Positions 34,599 through 42,910 of a stretch of DNA of 64,000 nt are shown piece by piece (position 1 is the stretch's first letter; the number at the start of each line of letters is the position of its first letter). The stretch spans positions 104,131-168,130 of the forward strand of contig FPKD01000005.1 in assembly GCA_900119625.1 (NCBI GenBank), read 5' to 3'. Source of the stretch: Olsenella sp. kh2p3 (GTDB lineage: Bacteria > Actinomycetota > Coriobacteriia > Coriobacteriales > Atopobiaceae). The notes below the pieces were generated by a model, which did not search any database, was not told where the DNA came from, and worked only from the letters and a program-made list of their open reading frames with translations. The translations under genes were made by a program, and so were the position numbers.

Positions 34599-35783
34599 GT
34601 GGACGAGAGAACCAAAAGCCCGTCTATCTCAGGCGTGGGGGATCGTTGCTGTGGTTGTGGATCCTGTGCGGCAGTGTGCCCCGTCTCGTGTCTAAGAATG
34701 AAACCTGATTCCTGTGGATTCGTTCACCCCAGCTATGAAAGCGGTTGTATAGGCTGCGGAAAGTGCGCTAAGGCTTGTCCGGTGCTTACTGTTGGCAAGC
34801 AGGACAGAGCTCTCTCTGTAACTTGGGCAAAGACTAAGGATGACGGACTGCGAGATCGTTCTTCCTCTGGTGCGGTTTTTGGACTGCTTGCCAAACAAGT
34901 TCTCGATGAGGGTGGCGCGGCTTATGGTGCTGCCTTTTCAGGAGACTGCAGTGCGGTGAAGCATGTACGTGTGGACAGCAAAGACGAGCTTGATGTTGTA
35001 ATGCGGTCTAAGTATGTGCAGAGCTATGTTGGCGTTGATGTCTACGAAGGCGTTGAGGGCGACCTTGATAGTGGCAAACAGGTTCTTTTTGCTGGCACCG
35101 CTTGTCAGAACGCTGGCATACGGAACTACCTCTCGTTGAAGAAAGTCCCCATGGCGAACCTGCTTCTTGTCGAAGTGATATGTCATGGCGTTCCCTCGCC
35201 GAAGCTTTGGTCAGGATGGCTTGACTATGTTTCCAGCGGAGTGGGTTCTGAAGTTGACGAAGTCAACTTCAGGAGTAAGTCAACCGACTGGTTGACTTAC
35301 TCCGTCGCGTACTTCGTCGCGACGGAGAAAGTTCGGAGCGACGAAAACTCTCGTGACTGGTATATGAGAGCGTTTTTGCAGAATGCCTCTCTCAGAGGAA
35401 GCTGCCTGAATTGCCCTGCGAAACGTTGCTGCGGTAGCGACCTGACTTTGGGTGACTTTTGGGGTGTGCAGGAAATTCATCCCGAGATTGTTGACAGGCT
35501 TGGTGTGTCGGCTGTTATCTGCAACACCGAAAAGGGTGTCGCTGCGCTCGATGCCGTGTGTGGCTCCCTCGAAATGGGACCTTCTTCGATTGAGGAAGTA
35601 GTTCCGGGCAATCCGTCCCTGATCCGCAGCGTGAAGCCATACGTTAGGCGAGAAGAGTTTTTGACAGACGTTGCCAGCGGCATGGCAATTGAGGACCTCA
35701 TGCGAAAGTGGACCTTCGAGCCATCGCTAAAGCAGAAGGTTAGAGGGAAGCTATCTGGGTTGAAGCGCAGACTGCTGGGGTAG
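34599..35783 (+). CDS. F420-hydrogenase/dehydrogenase beta-subunit-like Fe-S protein
   Basis: A 394-residue protein that starts with a two-cluster ferredoxin domain (CCGCGSCAAVCPVSCL and CIGCGKCAKACPVL). The FrhB-type N- and C-terminal domains follow: RSSSGAVFGLLAKQVLDEGG, VLFAGTACQNAGIRNYL, VEVICHGVPSPKLW, then CLNCPAKRCCGSDLTLGDFWG with further cysteines. Such proteins are often found in capsule loci next to pyruvyltransferases; their reaction there is unknown, and use of F420 is not implied. GTG 34599 lies two bases after the wzx stop. It is AT-richer than the pyruvyltransferase gene and is the last gene of the operon. Confidence 0.87.
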   Translation: MDERTKSPSISGVGDRCCGCGSCAAVCPVSCLRMKPDSCGFVHPSYESGCIGCGKCAKACPVLTVGKQDRALSVTWAKTKDDGLRDRSSSGAVFGLLAKQVLDEGGAAYGAAFSGDCSAVKHVRVDSKDELDVVMRSKYVQSYVGVDVYEGVEGDLDSGKQVLFAGTACQNAGIRNYLSLKKVPMANLLLVEVICHGVPSPKLWSGWLDYVSSGVGSEVDEVNFRSKSTDWLTYSVAYFVATEKVRSDENSRDWYMRAFLQNASLRGSCLNCPAKRCCGSDLTLGDFWGVQEIHPEIVDRLGVSAVICNTEKGVAALDAVCGSLEMGPSSIEEVVPGNPSLIRSVKPYVRREEFLTDVASGMAIEDLMRKWTFEPSLKQKVRGKLSGLKRRLLG

Positions 35784-36257
35784 GGGACGCCAAGAATCTT
35801 GCGCACTTTTCGACAGCCCCTTGGCTCACCCGGTAGGCCTTGCGGCCGGCGGTGCGCTCACATTGCTCTGTGTCGACCACGCAATCGGCTTCCTTCTCGA
35901 GCGGCTACTCCGCATATCCTTGATGTTCTGGCGGACCAGATTCTTCAAACTCTTCTTCGGGTTCTGCTCGCTTGTTGCTAGGATTGGCCTGGTATGCCCC
36001 CTGTATGCTGCTGTTTCGGCAGCTTGAATCATACCGTGACGAGCCTTGCTCACCTTGCTATCGGGCCGCTATGCAGCTGTTATAGAGAGCAAAGGCTGGT
36101 ACGTTATCCTCGCGGTCCAATTCCATTGACGCCTGCCGCATCCTTGCTGTCGACCTCATTGACATGCCCTGCTCGTGGGGTTGCATTACCATGCTTTGCC
36201 GTATCTTTCATGTAATGCTCGGCTTCATTGGGGCTGTGGACGATTTCTTGGACCATC
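35784..36257. other. Intergenic region without a recognised gene
   Basis: About 470 bases follow the capsule operon in which I see no credible coding frame, RNA gene or terminator. The sequence looks like decayed coding DNA of mixed composition. Confidence 0.4.
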
Positions 36258-36407
36258 CTACCCCGCAAGCCCCAGCCTGCGTCTGCGGCCCATGATGGTC
36301 TCGTAGTGCCTCGTCCCGTCCGGCTCCACGAACAGCTTCAGCTTGCCGTCGCGGTACCACTCGACGTAGTCCCCGAGCGCGTGCCTCGAGAAGGTCGACT
36401 TCAGCAT
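36258..36407 (-). pseudogene. C-terminal fragment of an IS3-type transposase
   Basis: An open frame of 49 codons reads MLKSTFSRHALGDYVEWYRD and ends YETIMGRRRRLGLAG. The EWYRDGKLKL pattern resembles the end of IS3-family integrase-core proteins. The rest of the element is not visible nearby. Confidence 0.5.
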
Positions 36408-36806
36408 GTTTGTTTGCAGAGGCCTCGAGGGGATTCGGACTCTGCCCTCGCAGTCCTGCCTGCGTGTCTGGGCGTACCCCTCCAGAGTCCAGAGGTGGGA
36501 GCGCCTCGGAAGCGAGCACAGGTATGACTCGCTGATCGGGGCGGCTTACGAGCACCTATTTTCGCCATGGTGGAAGGCCACCAGGGCGGAATCGTCCTCG
36601 GGACCGCATCTGGATATACGAGTAAGAAATCAATCACGATTTGTGCTGGAATTTGCTCAGAGAGTGCAAATTTAGAATATGGTATCGTAAAAATAAATAG
36701 CATGTCCATTCGGCACAGCAGTCTTGACGGATACGTAATGATTTCGCGGATACCATCTTGAGAGGACTACAATGCACTGAAAGTGCAATCAAGTGGAGGC
36801 GCTCTG

Positions 36807-37595
36807 ATGCTGCTTTGCGATGATGAAATAAGGGACCTCATAGACAGGGGGGTCCTTGTTGGTGCTTCCGCAGAAAGTGTGCAGCCGATTACTTATGATT
36901 TGAGGACAAAGGACTTTATCCAGTCAGTTGGCAAGAAGGTCCGAGCGATAGAGCTGATGCCTGGTGACTCAACGTTTGTCGAATGCGTCGAGGGTGTTAA
37001 TCTCCCCAATGATTTGGCGGCTCGTGTCTTACTTAAGAATTCAAGGATTCGCGAGGGGCTCACATTGGATGCACCTCTTTATTTTCCAGGACATAATTCG
37101 AGATTGTACTTCAGAGTAACAAACATAAGCGGCAACCCTATTCGTCTGACTGACTCTCGTTGTATTGCTCAAGTTGCATTTGAGAAAGTTGATGCTCCTG
37201 TTAAGGAGACATACAGCGGTACCTTCCAGGATGAATTCGAGTTCTCTGGACTTGGTGACTACAAGGATGTGTATGAGGATGAAATTAGCGCGATTGAGTC
37301 AAAGGTAGATGAAATAAAGGGCATAGAAAAGCGCATGTATGCAAATGTACTAGCCATTATGGCCATTCTTGCAGGGGTATTCACGCTTGTGAACGTTAAT
37401 GTCCAGACCGTTGGGCGTAGCCCCGTACAAATGGTTACACTGAATCTAGTTACTGTTGCCAGTTTTGCTGCTTTAGTTGCGCTTATTGCGTTAATTACGA
37501 GCTCGAACAACAGAAAATGGATTAAGCCCCTTGTGGTCTCTATCATATGCTTTGTGGCTGCTGTGGCTATTTCAGTTCTCCATGCTGGGGCATAG
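36807..37595 (+). CDS. dCTP-deaminase/dUTPase-like domain fused to a membrane anchor
   Basis: A 262-residue protein. The first 140 residues resemble the trimeric dCTP deaminase/dUTPase fold: LCDDEIRDLIDRGVLVGAS, SVQPITYDLRTKDFI, then ARVLLKNSRIREGLTLDAPL and LYFRVTNISGNPIRL. The usual DPG of the active-site turn reads FPG, and the glutamate normally found in the following strand (LELxN) is missing (YFRVTN). So it may bind rather than convert nucleotides. A short charged helix (about 150-175) leads to three membrane segments at about 178-197, 212-232 and 238-258. GGAGG at 36795-36799 fixes ATG 36807. Nucleotide-handling proteins of this fold appear in phage defence; the tethered form here is unfamiliar to me. 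Confidence 0.75.
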   Translation: MLLCDDEIRDLIDRGVLVGASAESVQPITYDLRTKDFIQSVGKKVRAIELMPGDSTFVECVEGVNLPNDLAARVLLKNSRIREGLTLDAPLYFPGHNSRLYFRVTNISGNPIRLTDSRCIAQVAFEKVDAPVKETYSGTFQDEFEFSGLGDYKDVYEDEISAIESKVDEIKGIEKRMYANVLAIMAILAGVFTLVNVNVQTVGRSPVQMVTLNLVTVASFAALVALIALITSSNNRKWIKPLVVSIICFVAAVAISVLHAGA

Positions 37596-38147
37596 CGCGG
37601 TGTCGTGCGCGAAGCGAGTCTATGCACTTGGCGTCAACTAGTTTCGTTGGGTCACAGTTAATGCTTCCTTTGCCTATCGATGTTTCTGACCACAACCCCT
37701 TGCCAAGTAATGTCCTCACTCTCTTCCTGGCTAGATATGGCAGGGCGCTTGAAAGCTGCAGTTGGGTTCGGGTCTTTTCTTGGGCTGGCGGATTTGATGC
37801 TTGCCGATTGGTGGTATTGGTGAGCAATAACCGTATGCCCGTTTAGGACGTGCTGTGGGGTATCCCAAGTGCAGACTGCGGTGCGGGACGTACGATGCAC
37901 GCGAACGCACCCGGATTATCTAAATATCTTTCAGTACGATACAATCGCTCTCAGAGCCGAAACGCTCCCGCACTCAAACCTACATGTCTGAGGTTATCAA
38001 ATACTTTTAGAATTGAACAATCATCGGGAAATTGGTGGGTAGAGTTGGCAGTGTCAGTGCGCGCCTACGGGGAATCGAAACGGCAGAGCAGGGGAGGAAC
38101 GCAAATGCCGGACAGCTCCATTTGTCGTTTTGAACTTATTGGCCTGA
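37596..38147. other. Intergenic region without a recognised gene
   Basis: About 550 bases of mixed composition between two membrane-protein genes. Short open frames exist on both strands but none resembles a known protein or has a good ribosome site. Confidence 0.4.
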
Positions 38148-39164
38148 TTGGAATTGGCCTTGAAAAATAACAATTCAGCACGGCGCTACGTTGAGGTTGA
38201 CTCTTCTAGGCGAAAAACCAAGCACGGTCCAGTTATCCTATTTATTATCATTTGCCTCGTGGCGGCCGTTCTCCCTCCTATCATTATCAATGCACTGTAT
38301 GACGTTGGTGATGACCATCCTTTACTCATTGCCCGCTGGACAGCGGCGGATAGCCTTAGCTACTTTGGAACGATTTCGGCTGCGGTTATTGCTATCGCCG
38401 GAGTTGTTATCTCTGTACGTGCCGCATGGCGTTCGCAAGAGAGTCAATTGCGCGACGATGCCGCTCCCTACTTTGCTGCGATTTTTCTTGACCAGCAGAA
38501 CAAGCGCGATGCTTTCGCAGATTTCTTTTGCAGTAGATGTCAGGGCCAACCTATTGACAGTTCGCCTGCCGTTAATGATGGTGGAGATAGCACGGCTCAG
38601 TCGACATATAAAGAGGTTGAGATCCGCACTATATTCGCAATCATTGGTGACACCATTACATACAAGAAAAAGCTCAGCGATTATGAACGGGAGCACGTGG
38701 AGTCGAGCTATCTTGAAGAGGAGCAAGCTAATGGTGGAAGATCCTTCGTTCCAAACTCGGTTATTTACATGCCCATTGAGATGAGAAATGTGGGAAAAGG
38801 TGCTGCTGTTGGAGTTCGTGTCGGAATAAACAAGTTAGAGGATTCCTGGACCGGGGTCAGCTCCCTTACCCTAGGGATTGGTGAGTCGTTTTACCTTGGC
38901 GTCTACATCAATACGAGCAGGCCGGGGGCTTTTGGTGAATATGAAATACGTGTAGCCTTCTCTGATTGCTTGGGCTATCAGTACATGCAGACTTTTCAAT
39001 TGCGTGTCGTAAAGAATACTGACCCACATGGTTCTTCCGAAGAGCTGCAGCCGCAAGTGCTCATTTCGTATCTCGGAACAAGAAGGTTGCTAAATGCTAA
39101 TGAGCGTCGGGAGTATCTGGAGAGCTTGACCGATGTTTCTAATGGAGGGATTCCATTTATCTAG
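38148..39164 (+). CDS. Hypothetical membrane protein
   Basis: A 338-residue protein that I do not recognise. Two hydrophobic segments (about residues 28-50 and 68-92) are followed by a large hydrophilic part that probably lies in the cytoplasm. That part contains RAAWRSQESQLRDDAAPYFA after the second segment, a layout seen in many phage- and island-associated membrane proteins of unknown role. An Ig-like beta-rich end (MPIEMRNVGKGAAVGVRVGI, then GEYEIRVAFSDCLGY) follows. The start is uncertain: TTG 38148 gives this length, with no clear ribosome site; TTG 38160 is an alternative. The gene is AT-rich and lies between transposase remnants. Confidence 0.65.
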   Translation: MELALKNNNSARRYVEVDSSRRKTKHGPVILFIIICLVAAVLPPIIINALYDVGDDHPLLIARWTAADSLSYFGTISAAVIAIAGVVISVRAAWRSQESQLRDDAAPYFAAIFLDQQNKRDAFADFFCSRCQGQPIDSSPAVNDGGDSTAQSTYKEVEIRTIFAIIGDTITYKKKLSDYEREHVESSYLEEEQANGGRSFVPNSVIYMPIEMRNVGKGAAVGVRVGINKLEDSWTGVSSLTLGIGESFYLGVYINTSRPGAFGEYEIRVAFSDCLGYQYMQTFQLRVVKNTDPHGSSEELQPQVLISYLGTRRLLNANERREYLESLTDVSNGGIPFI

Positions 39165-39352
39165 CATGAGAATTGGTGGGAGGCCAGCGGAGGAATCGTA
39201 GCTAGCTCTGCACTGGCTAGTCCTCCCAGTCTGTGCTGTTATCAGTGGAAGTGCCAGGTCGCATCAATTTGGGCAAACCGCCACTAGACCAGTCTTGATA
39301 TAAGTGCCCGGACTCCTTGCTAACCTTCACTTCGACGAAAAGGGCGAGGGAC

Positions 39353-39590
39353 ATGAGCATACTGCAGGAGGCGCTCGCACTGTCGGCGAAAGCTGGGTGC
39401 GGGCTTGCCGAGAGGATTGGGAGTCGCCCATCGCGAGAGGGCGGGCCGACGGGCCCGGCGAGTGCCCGAGGCGCGGCTACTCGCGCGTCGCCAGGCATGG
39501 GCACGATGCCAACGGAGCCTCGAAGTGGGCCTGCTGCGGGTGCGGGCGCACCTTTACCAAAAGGGTGGGCGGCCCATGGCGCTGGTGAGC
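39353..39590 (+). pseudogene. Transposase zinc-ribbon remnant
   Basis: MSILQEALALSAKAG in one frame and CPRRGYSRVARHGHDANGAS, then CCGCGRTFTKR, in another form the N-terminal zinc-ribbon part of an IS1595/IS256-like transposase, split by at least one frameshift. No catalytic domain follows. GC content is much higher than in the flanks. Confidence 0.6.
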
Positions 39591-39816
39591 TGGTGCACGT
39601 ACGCTTTGTTTCCGTACCAGTTTCATCCCAAGCTTGACGCCTTCACATCTATGGTGGGTTAACACAGGCATTAATTTTTCCGGCTATGGTTCCAATGTGT
39701 CTCGTTCAAATCTTTCAGGGGGACGCACTTGAGGTTGGTTACGTACGCCGACCATTTCGTGCCGCTCATGTCTGTGTGTTCTGGATTATCTGCGATGTAG
39801 ATATACTTTGCTTAGT

Positions 39817-39831
39817 CTTAAATACTAAATA
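39817..39831 (+). promoter_or_regulatory. Repeated 15-base motif before yhfZ
   Basis: CTTAAATACTAAATA lies 22 bases before the yhfZ start codon. The identical 15 bases recur at 41535-41549 before yhfT. It could be the operator of the YhfZ regulator or part of a promoter. Confidence 0.55.
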
Positions 39832-39852
39832 ATATAAATAGGAGCAGAAAAA

Positions 39853-40767
39853 ATGCTCACTCTATATAACAAGACAGGCATTACTACGCAGAAGCTCGCA
39901 AGAGTTTTATGCGCTGTTCAGTTGGGAAACAAGATTCCAACTGTTTCCCAATTGAGTGAGATGTGCTCTTCCTCTAGGGGGAATGTTCAGAAGGCCCTCT
40001 CTATTCTCAAGGATTCTGGTGCGATATCTCTTGAAGCGCACGGGAAGTATGGGACCAACTTGATTTCGGTCAACTACAGGGAGTTGGCAAGAATCTGCGG
40101 GATAAAGCAGCTTCTCGGTATGATGCCCCTTCCATATACAAAGCGGTATGAGGGTCTGGCAACCAGTCTGTATACGCTAATAAACGGCACGGAATTCAAG
40201 GGTTTCATTTCTTTCTCGCGTGGATCAGAGTCTAGGGTAAACAGCATGATGTCCGGCTACTGCAACTACTGCGTAATGAGTCGCATGGCCTTTAATGACT
40301 ATGTGGAAATGGGGATTCCGCTGGCAAAAGTTATCGATTGCGGCGCGGAGACATACGTAGGAAAACACGTCCTTATTACGCGAAATGACTGGACGAAAAA
40401 CTGGGATGGAATGAGAGTTGGGGTCGACGAATCTTCTGCTGACCAGAGGAACCTGACGATGGCATACTTCAAAGGGGTGGATGCCGAGCTTGTTCCCCTT
40501 CAGTACACGCAAATCATTGGCATGCTGAGAAATAACGAAATAGACGCTGGCATCTGGAATGTAGACGATTTGGACACCGTTACCGATCATTTGGCTACGC
40601 ACGATCTTGGGCCAGCCATGGAGCATCTGGGTGACACGAATGCGGTAATAGCGGTGAAAGCGGACGATGCCCTTTCGGCACACTTGTTACAAGGGATTTT
40701 GGACGTCAATGTCCTTCGTGACATCCAACAGGAGGTGATGACCGGAAGGATGATGGCCCGGTATTAG
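39853..40767 (+). CDS. yhfZ: YhfZ-type transcriptional regulator
   Basis: A 304-residue protein with an N-terminal GntR-like winged helix (IPTVSQLSEMCSSSRGNVQK, then ALSILKDSGAISLEAHGKYG). The C-terminal YhfZ domain resembles periplasmic-binding folds (LLGMMPLPYTKRYEGLATSL and DAGIWNVDDLDTV). It presumably controls the downstream genes by sensing a pathway metabolite. ATG 39853 follows AGGAGCAG. The segment is AT-rich compared with the backbone, in keeping with acquired DNA. It heads a set of six genes that match the yhf cluster of enterobacteria. Confidence 0.85.
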   Translation: MLTLYNKTGITTQKLARVLCAVQLGNKIPTVSQLSEMCSSSRGNVQKALSILKDSGAISLEAHGKYGTNLISVNYRELARICGIKQLLGMMPLPYTKRYEGLATSLYTLINGTEFKGFISFSRGSESRVNSMMSGYCNYCVMSRMAFNDYVEMGIPLAKVIDCGAETYVGKHVLITRNDWTKNWDGMRVGVDESSADQRNLTMAYFKGVDAELVPLQYTQIIGMLRNNEIDAGIWNVDDLDTVTDHLATHDLGPAMEHLGDTNAVIAVKADDALSAHLLQGILDVNVLRDIQQEVMTGRMMARY

Positions 40768-40776
40768 GAGCTTTGC

Positions 40777-41160
40777 ATGGATCAAGAATTGGAGAGGCGA
40801 ATAGATACTTTATTTGACTTAGGGGTTATTGATTCGGAGGTGAGGGATGCTACCAAGGAGGCCGTCGAGCAACTGGGGCAATTTGGATTCCCAATCACAG
40901 AAGATGCATTAGGGATGCTCGCCACTCATCTGGCGATGTGCTTTGAGAGGGCGGAATGTAATGACATTGTGCCAACTATTGGAACCCAAATTAGGGACGA
41001 GATTTCAACGAACTCGCATTTCGAGGAAGCAGCACATATTACAAAACGTGTAATGGACGCTTCAAACTATGTGGTGCCAGATGCCGAGCGTTGGCTTGTA
41101 GCCGCCCATGTAGAAGCCCTAATTGAGAGGTTCGGAAGTAGAGCGGGGGATACAAGATGA
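40777..41160 (+). CDS. yhfY: PRD-domain protein, YhfY type
   Basis: A 127-residue cytoplasmic protein formed by one PTS-regulation-like (PRD) helical domain, with FPITEDALGMLATHLAMCFE carrying the conserved histidine, then HITKRVMDASNYVVPDAERW and LVAAHVEALIERF. YhfY has the same size and position in the yhf cluster. Its stop overlaps the next gene's start by four bases. Its role is unknown; the histidines could respond to phosphorylation, but the cluster encodes no PTS proteins. Confidence 0.78.
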   Translation: MDQELERRIDTLFDLGVIDSEVRDATKEAVEQLGQFGFPITEDALGMLATHLAMCFERAECNDIVPTIGTQIRDEISTNSHFEEAAHITKRVMDASNYVVPDAERWLVAAHVEALIERFGSRAGDTR

Positions 41161-41519
41161 TTAAGTTTGCAGTCGGTGGCCAGATGAACAAGAAGGAAAT
41201 CAAGCAGTATCTTGAGCAGAACGGGGGAGGGGACGTCGAATGCGCCATTTTTACTGATGCTGACGCAGCGCTGAAAGTAAAGTCAGGAGAGTACGACTAT
41301 TACGTTGGCGCTTGTCAGAGTGGGGCAGGTGGTGCGCTTGCCATGGCGTATGGCATTCTCGGTAGGCCAAAATGTGCAACCTTGGGAATGGCTGGTATAG
41401 CCCCCAAACCCGATAAGGTCCATGATGCATTTCAGCGTGGATGCGTAGCGTTTGGCTTTACAAATGACCAAGTCGAAGCTGCTTGTTCGCTAGTTTTGAA
41501 AGAGGCGCTCCATAGGTAG
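41157..41519 (+). CDS. yhfU: YhfU-type DUF2620 protein
   Basis: A 120-residue protein of the DUF2620 family. It has DYYVGACQSGAGGALAMAYG and ILGRPKCATLGMAGIAPKPD as its best-conserved part and the start MIKFAVGGQMNKKEIKQYL. The family has no established activity; its place beside YhfT in several genomes suggests they work together. ATG 41157 overlaps the yhfY stop. The fold looks like a small alpha/beta protein resembling PTS IIB subunits, which is only an impression. Confidence 0.82.
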   Translation: MIKFAVGGQMNKKEIKQYLEQNGGGDVECAIFTDADAALKVKSGEYDYYVGACQSGAGGALAMAYGILGRPKCATLGMAGIAPKPDKVHDAFQRGCVAFGFTNDQVEAACSLVLKEALHR

Positions 41520-41534
41520 TTTTTTGTCTGGTCA

Positions 41535-41549
41535 CTTAAATACTAAATA
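41535..41549 (+). promoter_or_regulatory. Second copy of the 15-base motif, before yhfT
   Basis: CTTAAATACTAAATA is identical to 39817-39831. It lies in the 61-base gap between yhfU and yhfT, which may be an internal promoter or operator. Confidence 0.5.
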
Positions 41550-41580
41550 CAATATATTGAACTGTCGCGAGAAAAGAGTG

Positions 41581-42870
41581 ATGATGGCAATTGAAATCAA
41601 CTGGCTGAAATTCATCATCTTTGCAATTATGGGCGGATACGCGACGTTTCTGGCAAACAGATGCATTGCTGTATACCACGATGGATTGCGGCCAATCATG
41701 CCTGAGTTTATGTGTGGAGACATGAGTCGCAAAGAGATTGCGGGAATCACATTTGCAATCAGTATAGGATTCATAACGGGGTTCGCACTGCCCATAACAT
41801 TGGCGACGGGAATTATCGTAGTTCATATTGTCCTTCTGGCAGCAGACATCTTCGGCATGTCAATTGAAAACACGCCGCTGTCTGTTGCTGTAGGAGCACT
41901 CTGGGGTGGGCTGTCGACCATCCTTCTTGACGGTATAACCGCATTCTTTGAGATGCTTCCAGTTAACTTCCTCGATGCCCTCTCGTCCGTCGGTGATCCC
42001 ATTGTGTATGCCTTTGTTGCCTTTCCTGCAATTGCCGTTGCATACCAATTCGGCAAGAAGAAAGGAATGCTTGTCTTTATACTCTCATGGCTCTCGAGGG
42101 TTGCCATCGAAAAGATCAACCCAGTAGTAATTGCGGGCGAGGAAGTCTCTCTTTCTGCAGAGGGCATTTCAATGCTTGTGGGCATGATTGCGCTCATCAT
42201 TATCGCCGCAAGCGACAAGTCGCGCGGCGAGGACGTTGCGAGCAGCCTTTTCCTCGACAACGCTAATCGAATCAAGAAGAACGCAAAGTACATTGTCCCA
42301 ATGGGTGCCATTATTTGCGTAGCCGCAAACTTCCAGTGGATCGCTGGCGAGCCAATCGCCGCGGCTGTTCTTGCTAGCGGTGATGTGACTTCCGCGGCAA
42401 TCGTTGCTTTCGTTCAGGCGGCGGCCTTCCTTCCACTTGTTATTACCACCTCCCTTGTGTCTGGAGTCTACGCCACGAATGGTTGGTGTGACTGGATCGA
42501 GGGCTTGGGGTATCTCTCGCCCAACCCTGTGGTGGCTGGGGCAATCGGTGCAGGTGCAATGGGCTTCGAGGTATTTAGCGTCGACAAGGTCGGGTCTTTC
42601 CTTAACAGGTTCCCTGCTCTAAAGATGTCAGGAGACAACATTAGGACTGCAATGACCGATATCCTCGACATCGCCCTTCTCGTTGGCGGTGTAAACGCTG
42701 GAAGCACAATCTGGGGAGGGACCGGTTTGTTTATGGTTGTTGGCCTCTACATTCTGAATGAGGTCGCCGGTAGGCCAGTTATCAAAATGGCGGCTGCCCC
42801 GCTTGCGGCAATTGTCGTTGGCCTTTTGGCAAACCTTGCAGCTGTTATTGGGGTTTTCCCAGGCATGTAG
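41581..42870 (+). CDS. yhfT: YhfT-type membrane transporter
   Basis: A 429-residue membrane protein with ten or more segments, matching YhfT. Notable parts are FAIMGGYATFLANRCIAVYH and DGLRPIMPEFMCGDMSRKEI near the N-terminus, then GDPIVYAFVAFPAIAVAYQF. In enterobacteria it is a predicted transporter of unknown substrate. The likely start is ATG 41581 (or 41584) after GAAAAGAG. The gap to yhfU carries the second copy of the shared motif. AT-rich like the rest of the cluster. Confidence 0.85.
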   Translation: MMAIEINWLKFIIFAIMGGYATFLANRCIAVYHDGLRPIMPEFMCGDMSRKEIAGITFAISIGFITGFALPITLATGIIVVHIVLLAADIFGMSIENTPLSVAVGALWGGLSTILLDGITAFFEMLPVNFLDALSSVGDPIVYAFVAFPAIAVAYQFGKKKGMLVFILSWLSRVAIEKINPVVIAGEEVSLSAEGISMLVGMIALIIIAASDKSRGEDVASSLFLDNANRIKKNAKYIVPMGAIICVAANFQWIAGEPIAAAVLASGDVTSAAIVAFVQAAAFLPLVITTSLVSGVYATNGWCDWIEGLGYLSPNPVVAGAIGAGAMGFEVFSVDKVGSFLNRFPALKMSGDNIRTAMTDILDIALLVGGVNAGSTIWGGTGLFMVVGLYILNEVAGRPVIKMAAAPLAAIVVGLLANLAAVIGVFPGM

Positions 42871-42910
42871 TTCGATTTTTGACGACTAGGTGACTTCAAG
42901 GAGAGACGAA

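Noticed and set aside
37596..38147. Short open frames between the two membrane-protein genes
   Set aside because: No ribosome sites, no similarity to known families, and biased composition; treated as non-coding.
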